Shown here piece after piece: positions 49,004 through 61,183 of a stretch of 64,000 nt of DNA. The notes beneath the pieces were generated by a model. It worked only from the letters and a program-made list of their open reading frames with translations, had not been told where the DNA came from and did no database searches. A program made the translations under genes and the position numbers. Source of the DNA: Vigna angularis. Lineage: Eukaryota > Streptophyta > Magnoliopsida > Fabales > Fabaceae. The stretch is from contig NC_068972.1 in the NCBI RefSeq assembly GCF_016808095.1, positions 38,099,029 through 38,163,028 of the forward strand, given 5' to 3'. The number at the start of each line of letters is the position of its first letter. The stretch's first letter is position 1.

Positions 49004-49612
49004 TTTTGTAGTAGTGGTTGCAGCTATTGTGACATCTCAATTATAGAAGGTATTTATATATTAAAGACGTCATCATGCATAATATAGGAAAGCAGTCAAG
49101 AATAATTAGGATTACAGTCATCCTCAAAATAGCTTCAGAATTTAAGCTTAAACTCCAAAGAGATATAAAATGTAAGCTGAAAGGGAAATTGCAACAGAAA
49201 CACGACACAAACAACAGACAAACACAAGAAGAAGCTAGATATAAAAATCATGTTATTCAATCACATACATCATGCAAAAGTCACCCAAAACATGGTACAT
49301 TGACATCACAAGACTCATTGCTTTATAGACCGACTCGTCCGGACCAGAATGATTACCGAGCTATGGCGGGTTATGCACTCGTGGTGGCCTCTACTGCTTT
49401 GCAAAGTCGTTGCCAATGGGTTCCACCCTACCACCCTCACGAGGTTAGTCCGTTGCGCGCCCTAGAGCATACTAGAAGCCTCTAAGACTATGACCTCCTG
49501 CTACTCCTTACCACATGGATCAATCCTCTCTAATTGAGAATGAAAGACCATTGGAGCGTCAGGAAAACCCCCAAGACTGAGCTACCATGCAATCATTCTA
49601 CACACTAACAAG

Positions 49613-49770
49613 GCACCACCATGTATCTTCTCCTTGAAGATCATGGAATTACGTCCAATGACATAGGGCACCACCATGTAACCTCCCTTTAAGGTCCATG
49701 GAATTACATCCATAACATAGGGCACCACCATGTGACCTCCCTTTGAGATCCATGGAATTACGTCCATCAA
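49613..49770. repeat. 55-bp minisatellite, three copies
   Basis: Units starting GCACCACCATGT at 49613, 49668 and 49722 each contain CCATGGAATTAC(G/A)TCCAT-like sequence. They lie inside the solo LTR. Confidence 0.85.
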
Positions 49771-50009
49771 CCATACTGTTACACTTACGCCAATCACAAC
49801 TTTGTTTCATACATACTTCCAAACTATAATTCACATACAATACAACATACCTTCAATCATGTAGCAAAATCAAGCCACCAAAATCAGTTATATAGACATA
49901 CATACATCCTGGTAGTCAAACAACATCAAATAGCTCAAACAGATGAGGAAAAATGTGAAAATCACTACACCAGGTCGCACAGCGCACCAAGGTGCAAGGC
50001 AAGACAACA

Positions 50010-50123
50010 AAAATTCGCATAGCGCACCACCCTTGGTGCGCTGAGCGAATTTTCCTGACGGGGGGAGTGTTTTTCAGCTAAAATTCGCATAGCGCACCAC
50101 CCTTAATGCGCTGGGCGAATTTT
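50010..50123. repeat. Two tandem GC-rich hairpins in the solo LTR
   Basis: Positions 50010-50053 form an inverted repeat: AAAATTCGC-A-TAGCGCACCA against TGGTGCGCT-GAGCGAATTTT, with a very short loop. A second copy, slightly diverged, is at 50080-50123. A half unit (AAAATTTGCATAGCGCACCA) follows at 50142. Period about 70 bp. Other CGC-rich facing repeats continue to about 50400. Confidence 0.8.
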
Positions 50124-51562
50124 CCTGACAAGAGGACAACTAAAATTTGCATAGCGCACCAAGTGTGTGCGTTATGCTAAACTAAAATTCTAATACACAT
50201 TATCAGTCCCTAAACCCTAGCATAGCGTTCCTAATTCACTATTCGAATTAATTTGGCTAATTTTCCAGGCTAGCAACAGTCGCAAAGCGACTACATTCGC
50301 TACGCGACTTATCAAACAGAGAGCAACCCTCTGTTATAATTCGCATCGCGCACAGAGTCGCTATGCGAATGCCCTGACAGAGAGCACCTCGCCAGGGTGA
50401 CTCGCTGAGTGAAAGGCTTCTCTCTGCGAATCTGCAAAATCTGCAGAATGAAATTCTGCAAATTTGCACAACTCTACCACTCCAAACTCATTCTAACCAT
50501 TTTGGTGAACTTCTAACACCCCCAACTTGAAGTATATATTGAATTAAACATGTCTAACTGATTCTAACCCTTCCTAACATTTTTTTAAAGTGATTAAGAT
50601 CAAGTTTTATCTTTTAAAACATCAATTTCTATACTTAAGGACCCAATTTCGGTTTTTTCCACTTTTAACATGTTCTACTCCAGTTTTAAGATCCTAACAA
50701 GTCACAAATGACTTGCCTAAGATATCCCAACAGCCCAAATGTGCTCAAAATCCCTACTTTCCAAAATCACTACCTTACTTCCTCTCAAGTTCACCTAAAG
50801 CACTACCAACCCTCTTAACTTTCAACTTACAGCTGCTACCTCAGATCTCACCCATCCAACATCCTCATTGCAGTCACACAACACGTTAAAATCAGCTCAC
50901 AAGCATTCATTCACAGGTTCATAGATGAACATATCAGCACATATTATTCCATACACTTAAAACTTATAAACGTAACTCAAACAACACAATGATGCATAAC
51001 TTAGTTCATACACCCAACATATAATAATTCATAAGAAAGTACTCTAGCTCCCCTTACCTTGAAGTTGAACAGCACAACCCACTAGAACGCTCTAACAGTA
51101 CCTCACAACAAGGACCTAAACAGTGCCCTACAACCACCAAAAATGTGATGGAAATCGCTCTTAGAGCTGGGATGGACAGAGAAAACCAAAGGACAAGCTA
51201 CCAGTTGCATGCAACCAGTAAAGTGGCATGCCCTAGGTTCCAAAAACAGTGAAGGAGAAGGGAAAATGACTTACCAGTCGGAATGAAGAAAATGTTCGGT
51301 AGAAATGGAGCTCTCTACGTCGCGGATGCTTGGGCAACACAAAAATCAAATTCCTATGGTTCTTTGAGCTGGAAATCTAGAGAGAAGGCAGAGAGAGTTT
51401 AGGGCATGAGAGTTTTAGAGAGAAGGAGAAATGAAGTTTAGGAGAAGAAAATGGGTTCTGAAGAGCCCCTCCTAAGGTCAAGTTGGCCTTAGTCTAATGG
51501 ATCTGGCTGCCCCACATAAGACCCAAAGGCCCTTTTATAAATTTACAGGCCCTTACAGCTAT

Positions 51563-54500
51563 TACTAAGCTAGAGAACATAAAAAAACATAAATAACATA
51601 CGAAATTATATTTGATTATATCTAACTTTAAAATAAAAGAGTTCAACTACTAATATAATTTCAGCAATATTTACAATTAGGATTTACAATAAGAGTATTT
51701 TTCCTAGTCTCACGTATATTTCCATTTTAGTACTATTATATTACTTCCGCTTAATGTCTAAAATAAAGACATTTATTTATAGAAATTTTCGTTGTTGCTA
51801 AGTCACATAAGTTTTTATTTATGGATGGTTTTTTTCTTTTGTCATCTTAACTGTTGAACGTCATTTTCTTGTGGTTCAGTCATGCATTGTCTTTGATTGA
51901 CTACCTTAAGTGCTCATGACCATTTTTGTGTGGTTCAAAGTCATTTTCTTGTAGCTTAGTTGTAAAAGTCACATTATAAATCTTTCCTTGATTGCATTAT
52001 TACCACTAAATAGCGAATTTTGGAGCTCAATTGCATCATCTTTTAATTCTTTAAGAAACTGCTACAAATCATAAAACAAAAATCATTAATTTTCTATTAT
52101 TCTGCTTCTTAGTACTTCATTTTGTAATTATAAGCTAACATGGTTCATTTTCCTATAAATAAAATCATTTAATACATGATAAGTGTCAAATTTGATATGA
52201 ATTTCAAGGTATCCTAGACATTTCTTAATTACACAAGAAAACACAAGAAATCGAATAAGGGAATAAAAATAAAGCCATCATATGGGTGAAAATCGAAGAA
52301 TTATTGAGAACTTACAAAATGGATCGACAATGGGGTTTGCTAGACAAAATCGAAGGATTGATTATCCGAGATCGAAATGGAAGTTGAGACATATGATTAC
52401 TATTGCAAAACATGAGCTTAGTAGGTATAATTAACATAGTGTGAACAATTTTTAAACAATTATTTCAAATTATGTAATTTTTATTTTATTTTATTTTCAC
52501 TTAATTGCTAAAAATTTGTGAAAAAATATAAATAAGTTGTTTATGTTAAAAAAGGTGGTGACAAATTGTATTGACAACACATACATTTTGAGTACGGTGT
52601 GAATAGGAAGAATGACTAACCCAATGATAATGTTTATCGTAATTTAGGTCACCACTCTTATAGATTTCTTTTACAAGTTCTTGTTATATCCTTGATAATT
52701 TAAATTTCCTGCATTTTCATTTCTTACACTTTAGGTTTTTAATTTCTAAAACACTTTCACTTCAATCTATCTTCATCTTCTTCATTTTTGTTCACAACCT
52801 ATCATCTATATTCTCACCATTCATTTTCCAAATAAAAATACAAAAACACTATAATCGAAAAGAAATGCATGAATTTCTAATTGATATTCACATAAAATGA
52901 CAATTTAGTGAATTAAATATATTTATTAAATTGATTCACTATAAATGATTTGCACATCAATTTTGTGTTAATGGTGAATCTTAAATTAAAATACTCTAAG
53001 TTAGATTGAAAAACATTTTTTTTACTAATCTTATTTACAAAAAAAATCCACTGATTTGATTCACTAAAAAATAAAGTGAGCAAGTATGAACCAAAATTCT
53101 TGACAAACACACTTAAATATATATTTTAAGAATTTAACGGTGAGTTTTTGTTGTTGAACAAAACGGAAAAATAAAAAATCTACGTACCATTATTGTAAGG
53201 TTGTGGAATAAATATAATATTGCAATCTCTTATATAAATTTTTCTTTATGACTCATTATTATTGTTATTAAATATTTATATATTTTCCTTTAAAAGTACC
53301 AACAATTTCCTCTCATCATTCATTAAAGAATGTTTAGAATAAATGTTGATTTGAATGTGTTGGACAAATCCATAATAATAGAATGTACAAAGCCTTTATT
53401 GTGAATGAAAATGTCATATTAGGAAATTAATAGGCTTTCCAAACGAATGATAAAGCAATATTAAAATTGTTGTAATTGTTTAAAATTGAAAGATGAAAAG
53501 TGAGAATATAAATAGGAAAAGAAAAGAAAAGAATGAAACTAAAAAAAAAGTGGGTTAGAGAAGTAGGAGTATTAACAAATAATAGAAAATATTTTTCATA
53601 TCGATTAAAAAAATTGTTTATACCAATTCGAAAATTGATATAGAAGTAGGAGTATTTTCTATATCGATTTTAGAACTGATGTAAAAGTTCTACTTTTTAT
53701 ACCGGTTAAATGCACAATCACTATAAAAAAGTATTTCAAACTGTGAAACCTTTTTTTCCTAATCTTTCAAACAATAACATTTAAAATTTATTACATTAAT
53801 CCAATCATAAAATCAAACTAAATAATATTTTAAAACTTCAAGATTCAAAGCTTCATCCAGTCATCTAGCAAAAATATCAACACTTCGCAAAACTTCATCA
53901 AAATCGCTTCTACCAAGTAAATCAAATATCCTCATATTCTCTAATGCCCATAGCAGCAAATACCAACCACTAAACCATAAACTCCAAAATAGGTGAAGAA
54001 TAGAAACAAAATATGTTCTGGCAAATGTGTTAACATGCTAACAAAAATGAAAAATGAAATAGAGAAAGGAAAGGAGTAGATGAACCTATTTCCTGTCGAA
54101 GAGCAATGATGTTGACGTGTGAGAAAAGAAGTCCCAAGGTGTGCTTTTGAAGGAAAGTGCGGAGGAGGAATGACAAGTGGTTGACTCACGATGGTGCTCA
54201 TTGACAAAACCTTATTTCGACAAGGATTGGTAGTGGATGTCGAAGGACATGGTGACTAGTGTAGAGACGGATGAATAGGGGCTAGGGTCTTGATGTTAGA
54301 GATAAGTAATGATGGTAGATGAATGATGTCTTGTCAAATGTCAAGGCGAGAAAGAGAAATGACAAAGACATAAGGAAATAGGCGGAGAAGACAGTTTAGG
54401 GGATTTGGGGTTGCTAGAGTGTTTTGAGGAAGTGGAAAGTGAACATTTTCTTCTTGAGAGGTTATGGAAGCTTGGGTATTTTGGATTTGGAATTGTTCTT

Positions 54501-56539
54501 AGTGGCAAACATGTGATGGTCAAAGGTGGATGGTGGCTTGGATGGTGAAGGAGAGAGACAAAGGGAAAGAGACGAGAGAAGAAACCTTAAAGTTTTAAAT
54601 AAACATAAGGAAAGACGAAAATATGATCAAAAATTCAAACACGACAAAAAAATAGGCATTACCGATAGTCAAAATGTGTCGAAAAAGTAAAAAATCTGTC
54701 AATAACAACTTTTTTAGACAAATTTTCAATGGGTTAAAATTCGTTGATAAAAATGCAGTCAGTTCATCTTATTCTTCCTCCCTCCTTGTTCTTCTTTCTT
54801 TTAGGGTTTCATTTTTTTTTATTTGTGCATGGTGACTCTTGTAGTGTCAACACATCCACTTTCTATACTTGTTATAACTACAAACAATATAAATAATATT
54901 ATTATTTTTATAGTTGTATATTATCATACCATTTTTTATACATGATGAATTATAACTAGTATAAATAGTTGCTATATAAAAAAGTGTTTTTTTTCTTAGT
55001 CATAATTGATTATTCAATTACAACACTTTGGGTTTGGAAGGAAGAATACTTTCCTATAAAAGTCACTTCCTCCGTGGAAAATGTGAAAGCTTTGTAGACC
55101 ATAATGCTTCAAAAAAAAAATCAACTACATTGGATGAAGTTGTTGGTAAGATATTGAAATAAAGATATACAGAAAACTTCATCCCACCTATAACCACTTA
55201 AACTAGCATTATTTTCATTCAAATATCTATCTGTTTTATTCACTAACACTTTTTTTGTGTGATAAATTTTTTATTAGGCTTAATTAATTAGTTTTTTTTC
55301 TCCAGATTAACCCATTTTTGATATTTTAAGTTTTCAAAATTAAAATCCTCAAATAACAAAATATATGTTTTAAATTTTTAAATACTAGATAAAAAATATT
55401 TATTTTCAAAAACCATTTTAGTTTTTAATCGGTAAATAAAGTGATATTTTTTAAGTTGGAGATTGAATTCATCCCAATTATTTTAGATTAAAATTAAAAT
55501 TATATTTTTTTAGTTTAAGGCAGCTATAATTAGGTCTTTTTACTATTTCAACAAGTATAATGCATTGTTATCATAAGAAATCAAATACTAATAAAGTACT
55601 ATAGAGAATAAATTTGAGGATAGGAACCCCACCAACCCCTCTCAGCATCTCTTCTAATTTCCAATTCACTATAATGTTCAAACAATTTGATATCTTACAT
55701 AATTAGGTTTTCTTTATTTTGATTATGATGTTGCAATCAAATTAGTCAAGTTAACTTCACCACCTTATGGACTTTAAATTAATTATTGACTTATGCAACA
55801 TATTGGCTAACAACAAAGGATTGTGAAACGATTATGACTATTATTCTGTGCTACTTTATGTGCATCTAATTAAACTGTATATTTGGACGAGGAAATATTT
55901 TATCATTTAATTGGTATTATTTTATAAATTTCATTATTGATTTTTTTTCACATATTTTGTAATTAAAACCTTTTATTTTTAATCAAGAAGAAACCGATAA
56001 AACATGTGAAATTTAAAAAAAAAAACTGATAAAACACGCACGAATTGAGTGATAAAATTAATAAATGAATGATAACTAAATGATAAAATGTACAATTTAA
56101 TCAAAATATTTTATCTATTGATTGATAATAGTAAATATTTTTATGATTATCCGTACTATTGTACAAAAAATAATTTTACATCATTTAACTCTTTATCGTG
56201 AAAAGAATTAAATGATTTACTAATATTTATTTATGTTAAGAATTATAATAAAGCTAAATTATAATATGTGATCCACAGATGTTATGAAATTGAGTTAACA
56301 TAAGGTTATTTACTAAGATTACATTAGAACTATTAAGAGTCTATTCTAATCAAGTCTTTTTGTTATTATACTATCACTATTAAACTCCTAATAGATCATT
56401 CACAAATACCTAATGTGACTCGTGATATATTCATGCCTTAAAGCAACGGGATTTAATAGAGATCTCATAACTAGAAATAAAGTCAATCAAATTATAACAT
56501 AACTCACTTTTAGAAATTAAACTAGATATAAACTCACTT
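51563..56539. other. AT-rich intergenic stretch without a recognised gene
   Basis: No exon, RNA gene or paired element ends could be supported. A few minus-strand open frames near 53941-54523 have Ser/Pro/His-rich composition but no recognisable domain. Short facing motifs such as TATATCGATTTTAGAAC (about 53660) hint at an old DNA transposon, without identifiable termini. Confidence 0.45.
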
Positions 56540-57119
56540 ACTAATGTTAGATTGTAAGCTGAGACAATTAGTTTGTTACCCTAGACAATTGTTGCTTAAC
56601 TATCTTTGAGAGTTGTATTTTTTCTAGTATAAAAGAACTCAACTCTTGTACATTTTGAAATGTTACAGAGTAAGTGAGATTAGTGAATAATACACAGTTT
56701 TCAGTGCATTGTGAGTTTTGTTCTTTTCTTTCTCCGGTCACTTCATTGACCGTGTGGTGCAACGGTACTTGGCTATTCGGTGTTGTTCGTGCTCTGTTGG
56801 TTTGTTCCCAAACGTCTGGTGCAGACGTTCATTAGTGTTTGGTGCTGTAGCGCTCTGCTTCACTAGTGTTCGGTGAAGGCATTCTCTGGCATTTGGTGGG
56901 ACATTCACAGGCATCTGGTGCAGGCTTCACAAATCGTTCGGTTAGGCGCACTAGGTTCAAAGTCTCGTTCTTTGCCTTTTCTAACAGTGGTATCCAAAGT
57001 TCGGTTTAAGACTTGGGAGTTTCAGAAATCATCATGGCTTGGCAAAGGCTTGGGGGAAGGGTGGTTGAAGCGTGAAGAAGATCAAGACTATTTCTTGGTG
57101 AAAGATCGAGGGTGAAAGA

Positions 57120-57749
57120 ATGGCCAACAGTGATATGTCATTTGCTAATCTACCAATTCTCACGGAGAAAAATTGGAGTAGATGGAGTACACAGATGCGG
57201 GTCTTATTCAGATATCAAAATGTCCTTGAAGTGGTTGAAGGCGATCATCAAGAATTTTCTGCGGGTGCAACAAATGATCAGAGGGCCGAGGAGAGAAAGA
57301 AAGACAATAAAGCGCTATTCATTATTCACCAATGTGTAGACGATGCTCACTTTGAGAAGATCCAGCATGCGAAGATTGCAAGGGAAGCTTGGAGTATCTT
57401 GATCAAGTGTCATATTGGAGGTGAAAAGATCAAGAAGGTCAAGTTGCAGACGCTAAGGAGGCAGTATGAGTTGATGAAGATGATTGAAGGTGATAGAGTC
57501 AGAGAGTACTTTAACAAAGTGATTGCCATCACCAATCAGATGAAGGGATGTAGAGAAGTCATCTCAGACTTAATGATCATTGAAAATATCATGAGGTCTT
57601 TGCCTCAGAAATTCGACTACATAGTTGTGGCTATAGAAGAGTCAAAAGAGCTGGATAAGATGAAGATAGAAGAATTGCAAAGTTCCCTAGAAGCACACGA
57701 GATGAGTTATTTGACAGAAACCCTGCTCGGAATGATGATCAAGCGTTGA
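57120..57749 (+). pseudogene. copia gag of the deleted element
   Basis: A 209-codon frame starts MANSDMSFANLPILTEKNWS, with the NWxxW signature and a UBN2-type body (LRRQYELMKMIEGDRVREYF). It ends at a frameshift near 57720-57749 where it should continue into the basic/zinc-knuckle part. The start codon follows the 5' LTR and leader by 133 bp. Capsid protein of the retroelement particle. Confidence 0.82.
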
Positions 57750-58435
57750 AGGCAGATCATTCAAGAAGTGAAGGCCAGAAGAAATTCAAGAAATGGAAGG
57801 GGAAATCTGCAAAAGGGAAGTGGAGAAATGATAAGAGCAATGAAGATCTAGATGAGTCTTCAACAGAGGAGGAAGGCAAACCAGATAAGAACTTCCGCAA
57901 GAAGGACAAGAGGAATGTTGAATGTTTCAATTGTCATAAGTACGAGCATTACTCTTATGAGTGCCATATTGAAAAGGAAGAGCAGAAGAAGGGTCAAGGA
58001 AAGGAGGCCTATGTAGCTCAAGAAGAGTCTGATTCAGAACCCCTCAAATTGATGGCAACTACATCTACAATAAGCTCATACTCTCAAGATCAATTGTGGT
58101 ATTTGGATTCGGGATGTTCGAATCATATAATGTGCCACAGAGAATGGTTGGTGAATTTTGATGAAACCAAGAAGAGTAAGGTGAAATTTGCTGATGACAA
58201 CACTTCAAAGGTAGAGGGAATTGGTGATGTTGTTATCAGAAGGAAGAATGGCTCGTGTTCCACTATAACTAATGTGTTGTTTGTGCCTGCAATGAGGTGC
58301 AATCTTCTGAGTATTGGCCAGTTAATTCAAAAAGGTTTTACAGTAGTAATGGGAGGGTGCAATAAGGTTGAGTTGTTTGATAAAAACAAAAACATGATCT
58401 TAAGAAGCAAGATCTCGAAGAATATAAGATTTTAG
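57746..58435 (+). pseudogene. copia zinc knuckle and protease of the deleted element
   Basis: The frame carries a Lys-rich segment, then CFNCHKYEHYSYEC, a CCHC-like knuckle in which the usual Gly before His is Glu. Next come LWYLDSGCSNHI with the protease DSG intact, and the pre-integrase block LFVPAMRCNLLSIGQL. It ends at 58435 in a stop. It overlaps the gag frame by 4 bp in a different frame, the result of a frameshift. Confidence 0.82.
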
Positions 58436-58444
58436 ATCAGCCTA

Positions 58445-58770
58445 GTGAAGTCTACAATGTGTGGAGAATCTGGCAATACAGCAGAGCCAAAATTAAACTC
58501 TGGAAGCAGTAAAGATGTGCAATCTAGAAGCAGTGGAAGGAGACACAAGCTGCCACAGAGATTTCGTGAATGTGAGGTGAATACTGATACACAGACTGGT
58601 GATGAGGAAGATCTGGTGCACATAACTATGTTTGCAGGTGCAGAACCGATCGGTCAAACAGAAGCCTTGAAGAAATCCGTGTGGAGGGAGACAATGAAAG
58701 AATAAGTTGATTCTATTGGGAAAAATGGAACCTGGAAGTTAGTTGATCTTCCAGTTGGGAAGAAAAGCGT
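58445..58770 (+). pseudogene. Residual integrase-to-RT linker of the deleted element
   Basis: After the stop at 58435, sequence containing LPQRFRECEVNTDT, EDLVHITMFAGAEPIGQTEA and NGTWKLVDLPVGKKSVEG corresponds to the linker and first block of copia reverse transcriptase. Integrase has been lost between 58435 and 58445. Homology to reverse transcriptase stops at about 58770, before the catalytic region. Confidence 0.7.
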
Positions 58771-59812
58771 TGAAGGGATTGCTGCCAAAGAGGTAAGGCG
58801 TCGCACAGAAACGCCAAACTGTCATTCTCGCACTCAGTTCATGCATTCATGTCGTTCGGTCACGTCGCTCTTTCGCACCGATCAATCTCGGTCGCACAAC
58901 TAGCTCAAATTGGCATCCGCCTTTACCACGTGATTTGTAGGGACAATTGCTCAGTGGACTGGCAAGTGCAGTTCTACGTGTTAGCGAACACACCCTTCGG
59001 TCACACACCGTTCGGTCTAGACGCTGCACAAGATAGATTGGCGTTTCTCAAAAATAAGGATGGGTGCTACCTTCCTAAGTGCTCGGCTTAGAGGGAAGTG
59101 TTAGATTGTAAGCCGAGACAGTTAGTTTGTTAGCCTAGACAACTATTGCTTAACTGTCTTTGGCAATTGTATTTTTTTCTAGTATAAAAGAACCCAACTC
59201 CTGTACATTTTGAACAGTTAGAGAGTAAGTGAGATTAGTGAATAATACACAGTTTTGAGTGCATTGTGAGTTTTGTTCTTTTCTTTCTCTGGTCACTTCA
59301 TTAACCGTGCGGTGCAACGGTACTTGGTTGTTCGGTGCTTTCATGCTCTGTTGGTGTGTTCCCAAGCGTCTGGTGCAGACGTTCATTAACATTCGGTGTT
59401 GTAGCGCTATGCTTCACTGGTGTTCAGTGAAGGCATTCTTTGGCATTTGGTGGGACATTCACAGGCATCCGGTGCAAGCTTCACAAACGGTTCGGTTAGG
59501 CGCACTAGGTTCAAACTCTCGTTCTCTTCCTTTTCTAACAACTAATACTAAATTTAGTTCATTTATAGATATTATATATCTTAAAAGTCGAGATAAAAAA
59601 ATTATATATATTTTTTCTTATGATATGATCTTGAGAGTCTTTTAAGCTTTCTTTGTAATTTTTATTTTTTAATTAAATATAAAAAATAAATATTCATATA
59701 ATAAGAATTGAATGAAATATTAGTGAGTATTAAAGAGTATTTATTAAGAATAAATGTGGAATTAAGAGGGTCTTGCATAATTCATCTAAAGGACGAAATA
59801 TAATAATATATA

Positions 59813-61174
59813 GGTTTAATCAACAGGTCCCTATTTTCGTCCAAAATCTCAAATAGGACATTTTCTTTTTTAGCGTCTCAATTGAGTCCTTATTTTTGTA
59901 AAATTGAATCCCATAGGGTCTTTCTGTCAAATTGATCAGGCGGTGTTAAGGAAGGCGATACGTGGCGTGCTAACGGTATAATTTTAATTGACGTGGCATT
60001 AAAAAGGTGTGTGAAATGTATTTTTCTAATTTTTGAATTAAAAAATAGAGTGCACATTGGGAAAATAAAATTTAAGTAAGGGTAAACTTGAGAAATCAAA
60101 TTAAATTAATAGATGAGTTTTAGGGTTCTGGAAAACTTCATTCCCTTTCTCTTTTCTTTTCTTGAACCAAAAACTTCAGTAATGGGAGTCTGGCAGCGCA
60201 CGTAGGAAAATTCTTCCTCTTCCTCTTCTTGATTCTTCGTACCATGGTTGTGGCCTTGTGGGGAGAAGATCTGATTGTCATTTTCGCCAGTGGCGCGTTT
60301 CGCTTTAGAGCTTGTTCCTTCTTTCGACCTTGTTTGAACTCGCGGAGTAGGAAGAGTAGACATCTTTCTTCCTTCTCTTCTTCTTGGTTCTGCTAGGGGT
60401 TTTGTAGGTAGGGGATAAGCTTACCGATGGCTAGGACGCGAACCCTTCCACGTGGCACGGTGAGGGTGCGGCAGCGATGACATCCCAGCGGTGCTTTGAG
60501 GGGGTCGCGGAAGCTTTCGTCCTTCGAATCAACCTGCAATGGTGGATGCGGATTCAGTTCTGATCGAGCCTATGTGCGAACGGCGTCGCGGTGGTTAGAG
60601 AAGACGACGACAATGCGTCAGGAGTGATCTCCGGCGACAATAGCGAGGGCGAGTGACTACCTTATCCGGCGACAACAACGTCAACGACGAGTTGTGATTG
60701 GGAAATTCTTGACTGTACGATTTAGGGTTCCTTTTGTTATTTGATTTTGGAGATTAGGTTTTGCTGAAATTGGGAAATTAGGGATTCTCTGATGTAATTG
60801 AAATTGCAATGTTTGAATTTGGATCTTGATTTCTGTTTTCGTTTCTAAGCTTCAAATTGATTTCTCAGTTACTGGGTTGCACTTAATTTCTTTTCTTTTG
60901 CCCATTTTGCCCATTAAGTAAATCTGATTTCCCCTGTTTGCAATCTTTTTTTAATACAAAATACAATTCAAACACGTTTATAATGCCACGTCCAATTAAA
61001 CAATATATTGTCTATGCCACGTAATTCAATATTAAACGGTCGTTTTCCCAATTTAATGGTAAGCTTGTAATTGATTCAATTTTACAAAAATAAGGACCCA
61101 ATTGAGACGTCAAAAAAGAAAGGGTCCTATTTGAGATTCTGGACGGAAATAGGGACCTATTGAGACATTAAACC
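59813..61174. mobile_element. Mutator-like (Pack-MULE-like) element 3
   Basis: The termini GGTTTAATCAACAGGTCCCTATTT and, inverted on the right, GGTTTAATGTCTCAATAGGTCCCTATTT (both broken here by wording only) start inverted repeats about 130 bp long that contain CAATTGAG(T/G)CC. A perfect 9-bp target duplication TAATATATA is at 59804-59812 and 61175-61183. The interior, 60110-60720, is GC-richer and gene-like, with a minus-strand open frame (60363-60106). No transposase. Confidence 0.85.
60106..60363 (-). CDS. Unidentified open stretch inside Mutator-like element 3
   Basis: An 85-codon minus-strand frame starts MSTLPTPRVQTRSKEGTSSK and contains a run of six Glu residues. Its hydrophilic composition resembles a real N-terminal exon. 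I do not recognise it. It may be a captured 5' exon; no splice partner is evident. Confidence 0.25.
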   Translation of the reverse strand: MSTLPTPRVQTRSKEGTSSKAKRATGENDNQIFSPQGHNHGTKNQEEEEEEFSYVRCQTPITEVFGSRKEKRKGMKFSRTLKLIY

Positions 61175-61183
61175 TAATATATA

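Larger units (their letters stand above)
43201..49016. mobile_element. Large CACTA transposon with AGATAGCGCT subterminal repeats
   Basis: The termini are CACTACTACAAAA at 43201-43213 and its exact inverse at 49004-49016. Flanks are ATT and GTT (2 of 3 matching), close to the 3-bp duplication of CACTA elements. About ten copies of ATAGATAGCGCTT / AAGCGCTATCTAT lie in 43220-43415 and about eight in 48780-49000, in both orientations and often as facing pairs. Cargo on the minus strand includes a Ulp1/C48 protease C-terminus (43999-43759) and one SOUL-domain exon (44694-44559). A second CACTA is nested at 44774-46220. No CACTA transposase was recognised. Confidence 0.85.
49028..51557 (-). mobile_element. 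Solo LTR (2.5 kb) with minisatellite and hairpin arrays
   Basis: The segment begins TGTGACATCTC and ends CCCTTACA (TG...CA). It is flanked by a perfect 5-bp duplication GCTAT (49023-49027 and 51558-51562). No internal retrotransposon region or partner LTR is present. A TTTATAAAAGGGCC on the minus strand close to the right end is TATA-like and suggests minus orientation. The insertion point is 11 bp outside the right end of the large CACTA. Related sequence occurs at 13980-16110, and the solo LTR at 3312 has the same start. Probably Ty3/gypsy, judged by LTR length only. Confidence 0.82.
56545..59540 (+). mobile_element. Internally deleted Ty1/copia element with intact 442-bp LTR pair
   Basis: LTRs lie at 56545-56986 and 59099-59540, both 442 bp and TGTTAG...CTAACA. 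They are visibly diverged, with about ten differences in the first 130 bp. A perfect 5-bp target duplication ACTAA is at 56540-56544 and 59541-59545. TGGTATCCAAAG (56989 onward) sits at the primer-binding position and AGAGGGAAG (59090-59098) is the polypurine tract. Gag and protease remain. Most of integrase and reverse transcriptase is deleted, leaving only the linker (58445-58770). About 320 bp of unrelated-looking sequence (58790-59090) precedes the 3' LTR. Confidence 0.9.

Noticed and set aside
53600..54860. Possible further CACTA element ending TTGTAGTG near 54855
   Set aside because: The candidate left end (CACTATAAAAAAG near 53718) does not match the right end and the flanks share no 3-bp duplication.
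60400..60720. GC-rich segment as a host gene
   Set aside because: It lies entirely between the inverted repeats and 9-bp duplications of Mutator-like element 3 and has no recognisable domain.
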